Assembly (NCBI RefSeq): GCF_015550595.1
Contig: NZ_JADNBB010000030.1
Location: 1 to 59,348, forward strand
Direction: 5' to 3'
DNA: 59,348 nt
Origin: Parabacteroides goldsteinii
Lineage (GTDB): Bacteria > Bacteroidota > Bacteroidia > Bacteroidales > Tannerellaceae
Numbering within the stretch: position 1 is the first letter of the stretch; the number at the start of each line of letters is the position of its first letter. Position numbers and translations under genes: made by a program. Below, one piece after another: positions 35,510 to 44,049 of the stretch. Below the pieces are notes generated by a model that searched no databases, had not been told where the DNA came from, and worked only from the letters and a program-made list of their open reading frames with translations.

Positions 35510-35554
35510 TAGTTGGAAGTCATAGTTGTAACTTTTCTAACCCGATTTAATTAT

Positions 35555-35602
35555 AACTGCAGGATCTTGTACTTGTAAAATATTGATCCTGCAGTTTTTT
35601 TT
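35555..35602 (+). terminator. Terminator after the second susCD pair
   Basis: A perfect 12-bp stem, AACTGCAGGATC (35555-35566) with GATCCTGCAGTT (35585-35596), and a run of eight T. It isolates the susCD operon from the next gene. Confidence 0.9.
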
Positions 35603-35701
35603 GTATATCTGAATTAATTTTATCATAAATGTTAGCGTAATTTAAATTCTATTGCTATCTTTACCGCAAATTATCTGTTAATGTGGGGTTATTAAGGTAT
35701 A

Positions 35702-36802
35702 ATGATTAAACGTTTATTACTGTTTTTCGGAGTCGTATTGTTCTTGTCATCATGTGGCGGGGACGTTCCTTACCGGATTGAAGGCAAGTTGTCTAATCTG
35801 GAAGATGAGACGCTATATGCCGTTTTCGAGAATGACAGTTATAAAGTAGTCGATACCATTACCTGCGAAAAACCCGGACAGTTCTCCTTAAAACGGAGTG
35901 AAGGCGACTTCAATACTGTTACTATCTTCTTCGATCATAAGAAACGCTGGACCACTGCTTACCTGATACCCGGTGAGAAAGTGACCATTACCGGCGACGC
36001 TCTTTATCCTTCATTGTTACAGGTGAAAGGTGGACGTATCAACGACCGGTTGACAAATTTCCGTAAAGGGGTTGCTCCTTTATTGAAAGAACAGGCCGAT
36101 CTGGTCAATATCCTGAATAATAAGAGCAGTCATACGAATACGATTGAAGAGACGGATCTTCCTTCCCGCCTGACGAATGTAAGTCATTCGCTGAGCGAAC
36201 GTGCACAGGCCTATATTCAGGAACATCCCGATGAAGAAGCCTCCGTGGTTCTGTTGCAGTATTTCTTTATGAACCCGGACGATACCCGTAAGATGGATGA
36301 ACTGCTGGCGGTGTTGAGTCCTAAGTTGAACGATTTTTATTTGATCCGTAAACTACAGGAATACAGTGCCAAAGCGCAGCGTACCTCGCTGGGTGCAGAG
36401 GCTCCGGGATTTAATGTAAAGAATATTTATGGTCATACCGTAAGTCTGGACTCTTTCCCGAAACGTTATCTGTTATTGGCTTTTACAGCTCCGTGGTGCG
36501 ATATGTGCCAGACAGAAGATCTGTTTTTGGATAAGGTAGCGGTGAAATATCCGAAAGAGAAAGTCGAAATGCTGTTGGTCAGCCTGGATGATGATCCCCA
36601 GGAGGTCCGTAAGTTATTGGCAAAAGACAGTATCGACTGGAACCTGGTGACCGACTCTGCAGGCCAAGCCACTATGCTGGTCGATCTGTATAATGTAAAT
36701 GCACTTCCCCGTTGTTTCCTGATCGATGAAGAAGGTAAGATCATTCTGAAGACGGACAATGGTCTGGAAATAGAACAAACACTGGAAAAACTGGTAGAAT
36801 GA
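35702..36802 (+). CDS. TlpA-type thioredoxin lipoprotein with DUF4369 domain
   Basis: A 366-residue lipoprotein (lipobox LSSC, C18). The N-terminal half (22-120) is the DUF4369 beta-domain (YRIEGKLSNLEDETLYAVF, then PGQFSLKR). A helical linker follows, and from about 235 a thioredoxin fold begins GAEAPGFNVKNIYGHTVSLDSF. The redox motif is WCDMC (C266, C269) and the cis-proline region is ALPRCFLI. Such proteins reduce or exchange disulfides in the periplasm, for example in cytochrome maturation or redox repair. The CDMC dipeptide is uncommon and the extra cysteine next to the cis-proline (PRC) is notable. It is followed 42 bases later by the YifB gene. Confidence 0.85.
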   Translation: MIKRLLLFFGVVLFLSSCGGDVPYRIEGKLSNLEDETLYAVFENDSYKVVDTITCEKPGQFSLKRSEGDFNTVTIFFDHKKRWTTAYLIPGEKVTITGDALYPSLLQVKGGRINDRLTNFRKGVAPLLKEQADLVNILNNKSSHTNTIEETDLPSRLTNVSHSLSERAQAYIQEHPDEEASVVLLQYFFMNPDDTRKMDELLAVLSPKLNDFYLIRKLQEYSAKAQRTSLGAEAPGFNVKNIYGHTVSLDSFPKRYLLLAFTAPWCDMCQTEDLFLDKVAVKYPKEKVEMLLVSLDDDPQEVRKLLAKDSIDWNLVTDSAGQATMLVDLYNVNALPRCFLIDEEGKIILKTDNGLEIEQTLEKLVE

Positions 36803-36844
36803 TAAGATAAACGAATTTAAATTTCCAATCAAAACCTTTTAATT

Positions 36845-38383
36845 ATGTTAGTAAAATCTTATGCTGCTGCCGTGCAGGGCATTTCTGCAACCATCGTAAC
36901 CATTGAGGTGAATTGTACAAAAGGTATCCAGTTCTTTCTGGTAGGCCTTCCCGATGTCGCTGTACGCGAGAGTCACGAACGCATTATCTCTGCTCTCCAG
37001 GTAAGCGGATATAAATTTCCCCGTAACCGTATCGTTGTTAATATGGCGCCGGCCGATATCCGTAAGGAAGGTTCGTCGTACGACCTGCCGTTGGCTATTG
37101 CCATATTGGCGGCGGCCGAGGAGTTGGATGCTTCACGACTGGAGCGCTTTCTATTGATGGGGGAACTGTCGTTGGACGGTAGCCTTCAACCGGTGAAAGG
37201 GGTTCTCCCTATAGCGATCAAGGCGAGGGAAGAGGGCTTTAAAGGGTTTATCCTGCCGAAGCAGAATGCCCGTGAGGCGGCTGTGGTCAACGACCTGGAT
37301 GTGTATGGAGCCGAGAATATCAAAGAGGTGATCGAATTTATTGCGGGTAAACGTGATTTGCAGCCTACTGTCGTTAATACGCGGGAAGAGTTTTACGCCC
37401 GTCAGCAACAGTTTGAATTCGACTTCTCCGATGTGCGGGGACAGGAGAATGTAAAGCGTGCGTTGGAAGTAGCTGCGGCAGGCGGTCATAACCTGATCAT
37501 GATCGGCCCTCCGGGTAGCGGTAAGTCGATGCTGGCGAAACGGCTGTCGACGATTCTTCCCCCGTTCACCTTACATGAATCGCTTGAAACGACGAAGATC
37601 CATTCCGTTGCCGGTAAGATAGGGGTGGAGACCTCCCTGATGGTGCAACGCCCGTTCCGTTCCCCGCATCATACCATTTCGAATGTGGCAATGGTGGGTG
37701 GTGGTGCTTACCCGCAGCCGGGAGAAGTCAGCCTGGCGCATAACGGCGTGCTTTTCCTGGATGAGTTGCCGGAGTTCAACCGAAGTGTCCTTGAAGTCAT
37801 GCGCCAACCATTAGAAGATCGGAAGATCACTGTTTCACGTGCCCGTTTCTCGGTCGATTATCCGGCCAGCTTTATGCTGGTGGCTTCCATGAACCCGTGT
37901 CCTTGCGGATATTACAACCACCCCGATCGTCCCTGTCTTTGCCCTCCGGGAGCAGTGCAGAAGTATATGAACCGCGTCTCGGGCCCGCTGCTGGACCGGA
38001 TAGATATACAGGTAGAGATCGTGCCTGTCCCTTTTGAAAAGATTTCCGAGCAACGTCCTTCCGAACCGAGCGTCGATGTCCGTGAGCGGGTCATCAAAGC
38101 ACGTACCGTTCAGGAGAAACGCTTTGCCGGTCATGAAGGCATCTATTGCAATGCCCAGATGAATACCCAGCTTCTGCATACCTATGCCGTTCCCGATGCT
38201 GCCGGTCTGGCTCTTCTTAAAGCAGCCATGCAGCGCCTGAGCCTTTCCGCCCGTGCCTACGACCGTATCCTTAAAGTCTCCCGTACCATCGCCGACCTGG
38301 ATGCTTCCGAAAAGATCGAAGCTTGCCATCTGGCGGAGGCTATCAATTACCGGAACCTGGACAGGGAGAGCTGGGGGCTGTAG
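36845..38383 (+). CDS. YifB-family magnesium-chelatase-like AAA+ ATPase (ComM homologue)
   Basis: A 512-residue cytoplasmic protein. It has an N-terminal Lon-protease-like/ChlI domain (1-170), an AAA+ core with Walker A GPPGSGKS (221-228) and Walker B LFLDELPEF, and the C-terminal Mg-chelatase domain. A cysteine-rich stretch (NPCPCGYYNHPDRPCLCPPG) is characteristic of the family. The ComM homologue is a branch-migration helicase in natural transformation. The ATG is preceded by an AT-rich leader without clear promoter. The product ends 50 bases before the stop of the convergent BT4734/VirE gene. Confidence 0.92.
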   Translation: MLVKSYAAAVQGISATIVTIEVNCTKGIQFFLVGLPDVAVRESHERIISALQVSGYKFPRNRIVVNMAPADIRKEGSSYDLPLAIAILAAAEELDASRLERFLLMGELSLDGSLQPVKGVLPIAIKAREEGFKGFILPKQNAREAAVVNDLDVYGAENIKEVIEFIAGKRDLQPTVVNTREEFYARQQQFEFDFSDVRGQENVKRALEVAAAGGHNLIMIGPPGSGKSMLAKRLSTILPPFTLHESLETTKIHSVAGKIGVETSLMVQRPFRSPHHTISNVAMVGGGAYPQPGEVSLAHNGVLFLDELPEFNRSVLEVMRQPLEDRKITVSRARFSVDYPASFMLVASMNPCPCGYYNHPDRPCLCPPGAVQKYMNRVSGPLLDRIDIQVEIVPVPFEKISEQRPSEPSVDVRERVIKARTVQEKRFAGHEGIYCNAQMNTQLLHTYAVPDAAGLALLKAAMQRLSLSARAYDRILKVSRTIADLDASEKIEACHLAEAINYRNLDRESWGL

Positions 38384-38433
38384 AAATTATGACTGTTTTA
38401 GTCGGTAAGTGTAATCGGCTAAATATCATTCAT

Positions 38434-40503
38434 TTATGCCTTCGTTACGTACCATATATTCCCTTTTGCGGTATGTTTTTTAGCAATCCCGTTCTTTTGC
38501 AGAATACGTCCGAAGATGGCCATGTTTGTTTTGCTGATATGCATGCCGCTCTGCTTTTGTATATCGAGCAAGATTTCAGTGGCCGAAAGCCATAGACCTT
38601 CTTCGTCTTCCTCCGGCTGGCGATAGTACTGGAAGAAAAACTGCTCCTCCGGTGTCGACTGCTGGAAACTCCGGTTGTCCTGCATGATACGGATCTCTTC
38701 CTCATGCGTAAACCAATAGCGTTCGCCATTATTCAATGCCGCCATCGCCTGTGCATATAACTGCTCGTTGCAGATGGATTGCCGGTTGTCGATCTGTCCG
38801 TCCATTTCTATACAGATAAAACGGCGGCTGCCGGTCGGGTCGGTCAGCAGATCGGTGTTGTTGCAGGTAGCGATGAAAGTGCCGTAACGTTGTTGCGTAC
38901 AGATACTTTGCCCGTAAGGACGACGTATTTTCACTTCCGGCTTTTGCAACAAATGTTTCAGGAAAGCCTGCTGGTTGCTATTGATCGAGTCAAACTCATC
39001 CAGGTTAATCAATGCAAAGCGTCCCAACGCCAGTTCCGCCTCTCTCTTACTGTTGAAGTCGAGGCTTTCGGCATAATATTCGCGTAGCTCCGGTGGAAGA
39101 ATAGCCCGTGCCCAGGTTGATTTGCCGCATCCCTGCGGGCCTACCAGTAGCGGTACCACACTGTTTCCGTGCATCCGGTTCATCTGTCTCCATTGGGCCA
39201 CCATTCCCAGAAACCAGACATAAAACCGGTCCCGCCAGTTCTCGTTTCGGGTAGGCAGCGTACCGGCAAGCGCGCGTATCCTGTCTGTTCCATCCCATTC
39301 CGGCAGATTGCCGAGATAAGCCTCCAACGGATTGAAATGCGGTGTTCGTGTAGAGTAAATAAACCGTTTCACATCCCTGTCCCATAATTCTATCCCTTCT
39401 TTCTGAGCCTGTATGCTGATCGTGTTGACCACTTCGTCGGTGACCGGGTGGAAATGGAAACAGAACGAACACTGCTCTCTGTATTCCATCCCCCCTTTCA
39501 GTTTGTTGCGGCGGAATTCATAGCGGCGGTGCATGAAGTCGTCCAGTTGTGCCATCAGGATCTGTCCGTTCGACAATCCCGGCCTGTTGCCGAAATTCTT
39601 CCCCAGCAGATAACAAGTGCGCAAGGTATCCCTCAGCTCCGGTTCGAACCCCCGCAACCCCGTATGCAGCAACGTCCAACGTACGGCATCCTCTTCCGGT
39701 ATCCCGCACCGGAAGCAATGTTCGCCCAGATTCACCAGAAACGGTTGCTTGTCGGCCTTTGCATCGGGAACAGGTGTTGTGTGCAACGTGTTTTTGAGTG
39801 CCACATTATATAGGCGGGCGATAACCTGATAACGTTCGTATCCCGGCATCAGGCGGTGGAGCGGATCGGGCTTGTTTTCCGGCTTTTCCTTCATTGCAGA
39901 TTCGTCCGGTTCCTGCTGTGGCTGCGGCATACGGATGGCGAGCGCGTCAGGATTGTAATAAAGGTCGGGATCGAGCGTGTAGCGCATCCCTTTCGATGGC
40001 AACGGCGAGGTCGGGGTAATGCTCCTCTGTAATTGTTCCCCATAGAAAATGGCAGCCCGGCGATACGCATGGGCATGAAATAAGCGGATTAACTCTTCTT
40101 CCTGCGGTAATGAACCGTCGGGCAGCGTGAAACGAGTCAGTATTTTTACGCTTTTGCCACTTGAACCGATAATCGCTGCCATTGTTTGCAACATTTCCGT
40201 CGCTTGCTTCCGTAATCCGGCCGCTTCCGGGCGACTTGCCAGCCCATTTATTTCTACCAGGATGATACCGTTGTACTTCCGGATGGCTGCACTGTCGGAT
40301 GCCTCCCGGTAAACGCCGCTGAAAATGGCCACCGGAAGTTTCTCCGCATAGGTCGGCTGACTATCCGGCATGCAATAATCCAGACTGCTGCGGAAAGCAG
40401 TTACCGGAATCTGTTTTTGCTCCGTACGCATCCCCTCCAACAAGGCGGTTAACGCGATCTTTTTCATTTTCTTGCCGGTTGTTTTGTAGATAGTAGCTTC
40501 CAT
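38434..40503 (-). CDS. BT4734-like / VirE-type primase-helicase protein with DUF3874 C-terminus
   Basis: A 689-residue protein in three parts. The N-terminal BT4734-like domain (about 20-180) resembles primase-polymerase folds. A middle linker follows. The central VirE-type SF3-like ATPase has P-loop GPQGCGKS (455-462), the acidic Walker B region ALINLDEFDS, and the sensor-like FIATCNNTDLLTDPTGSRRF. The last 100 residues match DUF3874, a winged-helix-like end (LLDIQKQSGMHISKTNMAIFGRIL). The start is set at MEATIYK; a form 13 residues longer is possible. Such proteins are often found in mobile or phage-derived contexts, but no integrase or phage genes occur here. It is divergent from the HU-like gene across the repeat array at 40679-40760. 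The function is unknown. Confidence 0.75.
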   Translation of the reverse strand: MEATIYKTTGKKMKKIALTALLEGMRTEQKQIPVTAFRSSLDYCMPDSQPTYAEKLPVAIFSGVYREASDSAAIRKYNGIILVEINGLASRPEAAGLRKQATEMLQTMAAIIGSSGKSVKILTRFTLPDGSLPQEEELIRLFHAHAYRRAAIFYGEQLQRSITPTSPLPSKGMRYTLDPDLYYNPDALAIRMPQPQQEPDESAMKEKPENKPDPLHRLMPGYERYQVIARLYNVALKNTLHTTPVPDAKADKQPFLVNLGEHCFRCGIPEEDAVRWTLLHTGLRGFEPELRDTLRTCYLLGKNFGNRPGLSNGQILMAQLDDFMHRRYEFRRNKLKGGMEYREQCSFCFHFHPVTDEVVNTISIQAQKEGIELWDRDVKRFIYSTRTPHFNPLEAYLGNLPEWDGTDRIRALAGTLPTRNENWRDRFYVWFLGMVAQWRQMNRMHGNSVVPLLVGPQGCGKSTWARAILPPELREYYAESLDFNSKREAELALGRFALINLDEFDSINSNQQAFLKHLLQKPEVKIRRPYGQSICTQQRYGTFIATCNNTDLLTDPTGSRRFICIEMDGQIDNRQSICNEQLYAQAMAALNNGERYWFTHEEEIRIMQDNRSFQQSTPEEQFFFQYYRQPEEDEEGLWLSATEILLDIQKQSGMHISKTNMAIFGRILQKNGIAKKHTAKGNIWYVTKA

Positions 40504-40678
40504 ATAACATGTTTTTTTAGATGTTCTGAGGCAAATATACATACCTATGTGCTTGTTTTAAAAGCATTTCGGCCGATACTTACCCACTATTTGCTCTGTC
40601 CGTGTCTAAGAAATAAGTCGTTGTATTTTATGGTTTATATGCTTACTTTTTATATCTTAGATGCCGACTTCTTATTCG

Positions 40679-40760
40679 TTCGCCAACAGGCAAAAGATCT
40701 TTCGACAGCTGGCAAATAATCTTTTGACAATAGTCGAATAATCTTTTGCCAACTGTCGAA
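40679..40760. repeat. Four spaced copies of an 18-bp motif in the VirE-HU divergent region (iteron-like)
   Basis: The motif CTTTTGCCAACTGTCGAA occurs forward at 40743-40760, forward with three changes at 40721-40738, and reversed with two changes at 40699-40716. A more diverged reversed copy lies at 40679-40696. Start-to-start spacing is 20, 22 and 22 bases, about two helical turns. Outside it, ACTTCTTATTC (40667-40677) is repeated inverted at 40762-40772, so the whole forms a nested palindrome. It sits between divergent genes (40543-40822), consistent with an operator that an HU-like or other protein binds cooperatively. Confidence 0.7.
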
Positions 40761-40822
40761 AGAATAAGAAGTGCCGACATAAACAATAATATCTAGTGGG
40801 TTAACCTGTAAATAGTAGTAGT

Positions 40823-41473
40823 ATGGAAGCCAGATACAGAATGGAAGAAAATCCGGATCCGAATGGAAGTAGTGGGAAGAAGCTGCTCCATCCGCGTCTC
40901 ATCCCGTATAAAACGTATAGTATCAGAGAATTGATGCGGTATGGGAAAGATCGTTCCACCTTTTCGGAAGCGGATATTTCGGGTGCTTTGAAATTGATAA
41001 CCGATCTGGTAGCGGAAAACCTGCGGGGAGGAAATAATGTGGAGATCGAGGGGTTGGGCTTTTTCAGCGTTTCGCTCAAGTCGCGTCCGGTGATGGATAA
41101 GAAGGAGCTGCGTAGCGAGTCGGTGCACTTCAAGAATGTGAATTTCCGTTGTTGCCAATCCTTGAAAGACAGATTGAAAACGATGCCTCTCTCCCGTATC
41201 AGGGAGGAGAAATGCCGTACTTTCAGCGACGAAGAAAAATACCGTCGCCTGCAATGGTACATGGATCGGCATCCTTACATCACCGTTCTCAAATACCGCA
41301 GCCTGAACGGTTGCTCGGATTATACGGCCCGGAAAGAGCTGGCCGGTTTTGTGGCAGAAGGCACGCTCGAAGAAGGTGGCACGCGTCATATGTCGATCTA
41401 TACCCGTCCGGTCAGTAAGGATGAACCTGAAACGGGCCCTTTGGTAATCGAGTCGAATATCGACCCGGAATAA
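40823..41473 (+). CDS. HU/IHF-like DNA-binding protein with C-terminal extension
   Basis: A 216-residue protein whose N-terminal half (about 28-125) resembles the Bacteroidetes HU-like domain. It has a helix pair (SIRELMRYGKDRSTFSEADISGALKLITDLVAENL) and a beta-arm GNNVEIEGLGFFSVSLKSRPV, with basic residues suited to DNA bending. The C-terminal half (from about 130: FSDEEKYRRLQWYMDRHPYIT, SDYTARKELAGFVAEGTL) looks like a winged-helix domain. It is twice the size of a true HU. It is divergent from the VirE-like gene across the repeat array, and autoregulation at that array is a reasonable inference. Confidence 0.78.
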   Translation: MEARYRMEENPDPNGSSGKKLLHPRLIPYKTYSIRELMRYGKDRSTFSEADISGALKLITDLVAENLRGGNNVEIEGLGFFSVSLKSRPVMDKKELRSESVHFKNVNFRCCQSLKDRLKTMPLSRIREEKCRTFSDEEKYRRLQWYMDRHPYITVLKYRSLNGCSDYTARKELAGFVAEGTLEEGGTRHMSIYTRPVSKDEPETGPLVIESNIDPE

Positions 41474-41502
41474 CTTTCGGATGAAGGCATAATGAACCCA
41501 TG

Positions 41503-41533
41503 CATGAATGCATTTTTTCGAGGTGCATTCATG
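41503..41533. terminator. Bidirectional hairpin between HU-like and AraC genes
   Basis: A perfect 10-bp stem, CATGAATGCA (41503-41512) with TGCATTCATG (41524-41533), has a loop beginning TTTTTT. The motif ATGAATGCA recurs at about 41571-41587. It lies 30 bases past the HU stop and upstream of the AraC stop. Confidence 0.6.
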
Positions 41534-41629
41534 TTGTAAATTATTGTCTGTGAATGTTATATGCTCTATGGTGAATGCATGAATGCAATTCCGTCAAAAA
41601 AACAAAAAGGAGTGAGTTCTTGCAGAACT

Positions 41630-42484
41630 TCAGCTGTTTCTATACTCCAGTGGCCCTACGCCGACATGTCGTTTGAAGTATTTTCCGAAGAAAGACATAT
41701 TCGTAAAATTCAGCGAGTAGGCAATATTTTGAATGCTGGTGTTTGTCGACTTCAATTGTGCTTTGGCATCCATGATAACCATCGAGGCGATGATCTCTAG
41801 GCAAGTCTTTCCGGTGACCTGGCGGACAGTCGTGCTCAGGTGGGCTTGTGTGATACCTAACTCGTTGGCATAGAAAGCGACATTGCGCTCTGTTGCGTAA
41901 TGTTGCATGACGAGTTTTGAGAAGTCGTTTGCTATTCTTTCGCTTTTCCCTGTGATAGTTTTTGTTATTTTGATATCCTTATATAGTTCTCCCAGCCCGT
42001 GAACCAGTGTGAAGAGCATGTGTTTAATAATTTCCTTGTTGATCTTTCCATAGTAGGTCAGATAGGTCTTTGCCAGGAGTGCAAAATGTTCGCTGAAGAG
42101 TTGGGCGATCTCTTCTTTCAGTGAAATCACCGGGTTAGTCTTTATTGTGTAAAAGATATCGAGAGTCGGTTTAACGATATTGGCATAGGTGATAAATTGT
42201 GATGAATAGCCGATAAAATAGATCTTCAAGTCGCCTTCCACCTTGTGTATCTGGAGGATACTGCCGGGGAGGATAATCACTAAGTCGTTTGCTTTGACTT
42301 GGTAGCCGGTCGTATCGATCGAAGCCTCAATTTCTCCCTGCATACAAAGCACAAAGATACCGGCCTTTAACCGGCAAGGGAAATTCGTATACAGACTTAG
42401 TATTTCCTTGCTTATATCTGTCCCCACAATCCAGTCTTCCGGAATGTCTAACTTGGGTAGCTCCTTGGGTATATTTGTGTTCAT
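41630..42484 (-). CDS. AraC-family transcriptional regulator
   Basis: A 284-residue regulator: an N-terminal cupin-type sensing domain (about 15-150, including VKANDLVIILPGSILQIHKVEGDLKIYFIG) and the C-terminal pair of helix-turn-helix motifs from about 185. These are NVAFYANELGITQAHLSTTVRQVTGKT and IQNIAYSLNFTNMSFFGKYFKRHVGVGPLEYR, the latter being the AraC signature. The start is taken at MNTNIPK; a form eight residues longer is possible. It is divergent from the DUF4493 operon, which it probably controls. A -7 box on the minus strand (42506-42513, TACATTTG) lies 22 bases upstream. Confidence 0.87.
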   Translation of the reverse strand: MNTNIPKELPKLDIPEDWIVGTDISKEILSLYTNFPCRLKAGIFVLCMQGEIEASIDTTGYQVKANDLVIILPGSILQIHKVEGDLKIYFIGYSSQFITYANIVKPTLDIFYTIKTNPVISLKEEIAQLFSEHFALLAKTYLTYYGKINKEIIKHMLFTLVHGLGELYKDIKITKTITGKSERIANDFSKLVMQHYATERNVAFYANELGITQAHLSTTVRQVTGKTCLEIIASMVIMDAKAQLKSTNTSIQNIAYSLNFTNMSFFGKYFKRHVGVGPLEYRNS

Positions 42485-42505
42485 CTCTCTCTGTTTTTCT
42501 CTTTG

Positions 42506-42513
42506 CAAATGTA
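42506..42513 (-). promoter_or_regulatory. -7 box for the araC gene
   Basis: Reads TACATTTG on the minus strand. A CAAA/TTTG exists at 42526-42529, only 12 bases away and therefore not a standard -33 element. Confidence 0.4.
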
Positions 42514-42545
42514 TGTATTATTTTTCAAAGGCTGAACTGTATTCT

Positions 42546-42723
42546 TATAAATAGAACACCTTGGCATGCCTCTTTCTCCACTGTTTTAACATATAAATAA
42601 CTAAATAGGTGAATGCGATTTGGCTCATATCTAAAAAAAAGGACACATAATCGCATAAATAGACCTTGCGGGATCTTGGATTTCAATGTTACTTTGCATC
42701 CGGTTAAAAGTGCGTATAAATAG
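42546..42723. repeat. Four TATAAATAG-type motifs upstream of the DUF4493 operon
   Basis: TATAAATAG occurs at 42546-42554 and 42715-42723, CATAAATAG at 42654-42662 and TATAAATAA at 42592-42600. The two central ones are about 61 bases apart. They could be regulator contacts for the adjacent AraC protein. In AT-rich DNA chance occurrence is possible. Confidence 0.35.
42665..42696 (+). promoter_or_regulatory. Promoter for the DUF4493/PCMD surface operon
   Basis: CTTG at 42665-42668, a 20-base spacer and TTACTTTG at 42689-42696 match the Bacteroides consensus at three of four and seven of eight positions. Transcription would begin near 42703, about 73 bases before the start codon. Confidence 0.4.
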
Positions 42724-42775
42724 CTAGTATTAAATAAGGTTGAACAAATAACCATAAAATAGGTAGATGAGAGGG

Positions 42776-44038
42776 ATGGAAATAAAGAAAAGACATGGTT
42801 CTGCAAGAACTATGGCATTATTTGCATGTATATCTGTATTAATAATAGGTTCGTTTGCTTGTGATGACCAGAAAGACGGTTCTTCCGGTCATTCGGGAAA
42901 GCTCCGTTTAAGTTTGACTGCTGATACAACCTCCCTGAAGAAAGGAGTGAACTCGAATCTGACAAAGGTTGTTTCGGATGAGTTTGAGAAATTCCTGACC
43001 GTAGAGGATTACCAGATCCGTATCGTCACCGACAAAGACACAGTAAAATCATACGACCGCTTCGACAAAATGCCTTCCGAGATCGAACTCCCCGAAGGTG
43101 CCTACACAATAGTAGCCTCCAAAGGCAACGACCTCCCCGCTGCATTTGAGAATCCTTATTTTGAGGGGAGTACGGCGTTTACTGTCAAGGATGGTATGAG
43201 TACGCGGTTGGATATGACTTGTACACTTGGTAATGCGCGAGTAACAGTGGAGTCCACTGACGATTTCAATAAAGTCTATACTGATTACAGTGTGGATTTG
43301 AAAACTGTATTGATGGATACTGTTTTCAGAATAAAGAAAGATGAAGTGCGTCCGGCTTATTTGCAGGTTGTAACAGAAGGAACAGATACCAATATTACCG
43401 TCTATGTGAAAAAAGCAGGAGATACGGATTCAACAGCATTTCATGTACAAACGCCATTAAAACTGGAACGTCGCCAGAATGTTCGATTAATCCTGAAGTT
43501 GAGCGATGGAAATCAGGGAGTCGGTTTGGATGTTATGCTGGATGATGAGTTGACTTATCTTCCTGTTGATACTAAGATTCCGGAATATATGTATGGTCAG
43601 GTGGATAAAGCCAAAATAACTCTGATTAATCATGAGGATAAAGATGCGATAGAAATCAAACCCGAAAAATACGAAGGTGATGCCGCTGTCGAAATTGAGA
43701 TGCAGGGAGGAGTAGGTTCCATGATTATAAAGGTAACAAAAGGAGATGAAGAACCAGAAGTCTATGATATAACTACAGCCGAAGGAGCTACTGCGGCAGC
43801 AGAGAAGAATTTTAGTTGGTCTAAAACGAATGATCCGGGGGATGCAATAACTGAACCTATTACTGATAAGTGGAGAGTAGGATATATATTCCTGAATGCT
43901 GCCATTAACAGCTTGAAAGCCCCACTTACCGAAAATGAAACCTATACATTTGAATTTTCAGGGAAGGATGCTACCGGTAAAGCGTATGAGACGAATACTT
44001 TAACATATAAAGTTACTTTGTTATTTGAAAATGAATAA
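42776..44038 (+). CDS. DUF4493 surface lipoprotein 1
   Basis: A 420-residue lipoprotein (lipobox GSFAC, C29). The N-terminal domain follows the DUF4493 pattern: GKLRLSLTAD strand, YQIRIVTDKDTVKSYDRF, LPEGAYTIVASKGNDLPAAFENPYFEGSTAFTV and an MTCTLGNARVTV strand ending the domain near residue 165. A second region follows with no clear family. The fold appears to be a beta-sandwich. A segment of about 130 bases (43006-43140) uses C-ending codons far more than the flanks, as if a patch had been exchanged. It is the first of seven same-strand genes. The start is set at MEIKK; MRG-MEIKK is possible. Confidence 0.8.
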   Translation: MEIKKRHGSARTMALFACISVLIIGSFACDDQKDGSSGHSGKLRLSLTADTTSLKKGVNSNLTKVVSDEFEKFLTVEDYQIRIVTDKDTVKSYDRFDKMPSEIELPEGAYTIVASKGNDLPAAFENPYFEGSTAFTVKDGMSTRLDMTCTLGNARVTVESTDDFNKVYTDYSVDLKTVLMDTVFRIKKDEVRPAYLQVVTEGTDTNITVYVKKAGDTDSTAFHVQTPLKLERRQNVRLILKLSDGNQGVGLDVMLDDELTYLPVDTKIPEYMYGQVDKAKITLINHEDKDAIEIKPEKYEGDAAVEIEMQGGVGSMIIKVTKGDEEPEVYDITTAEGATAAAEKNFSWSKTNDPGDAITEPITDKWRVGYIFLNAAINSLKAPLTENETYTFEFSGKDATGKAYETNTLTYKVTLLFENE

Positions 44039-44049
44039 TTAGAGAGAGT

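Noticed and set aside
40793-41389. 198-residue minus-strand frame opposite the HU-like gene
   Set aside because: The plus-strand HU-like protein has the family pattern; the opposite frame has none.
38434-41473. Prophage or integrative element
   Set aside because: VirE-like proteins often occur in such elements, but no integrase, portal, capsid or attachment-site repeat flanks these two genes.
42525-42806. 93-residue minus-strand frame upstream of araC
   Set aside because: It covers the divergent promoter and the start of the DUF4493 gene, with no homology pattern.
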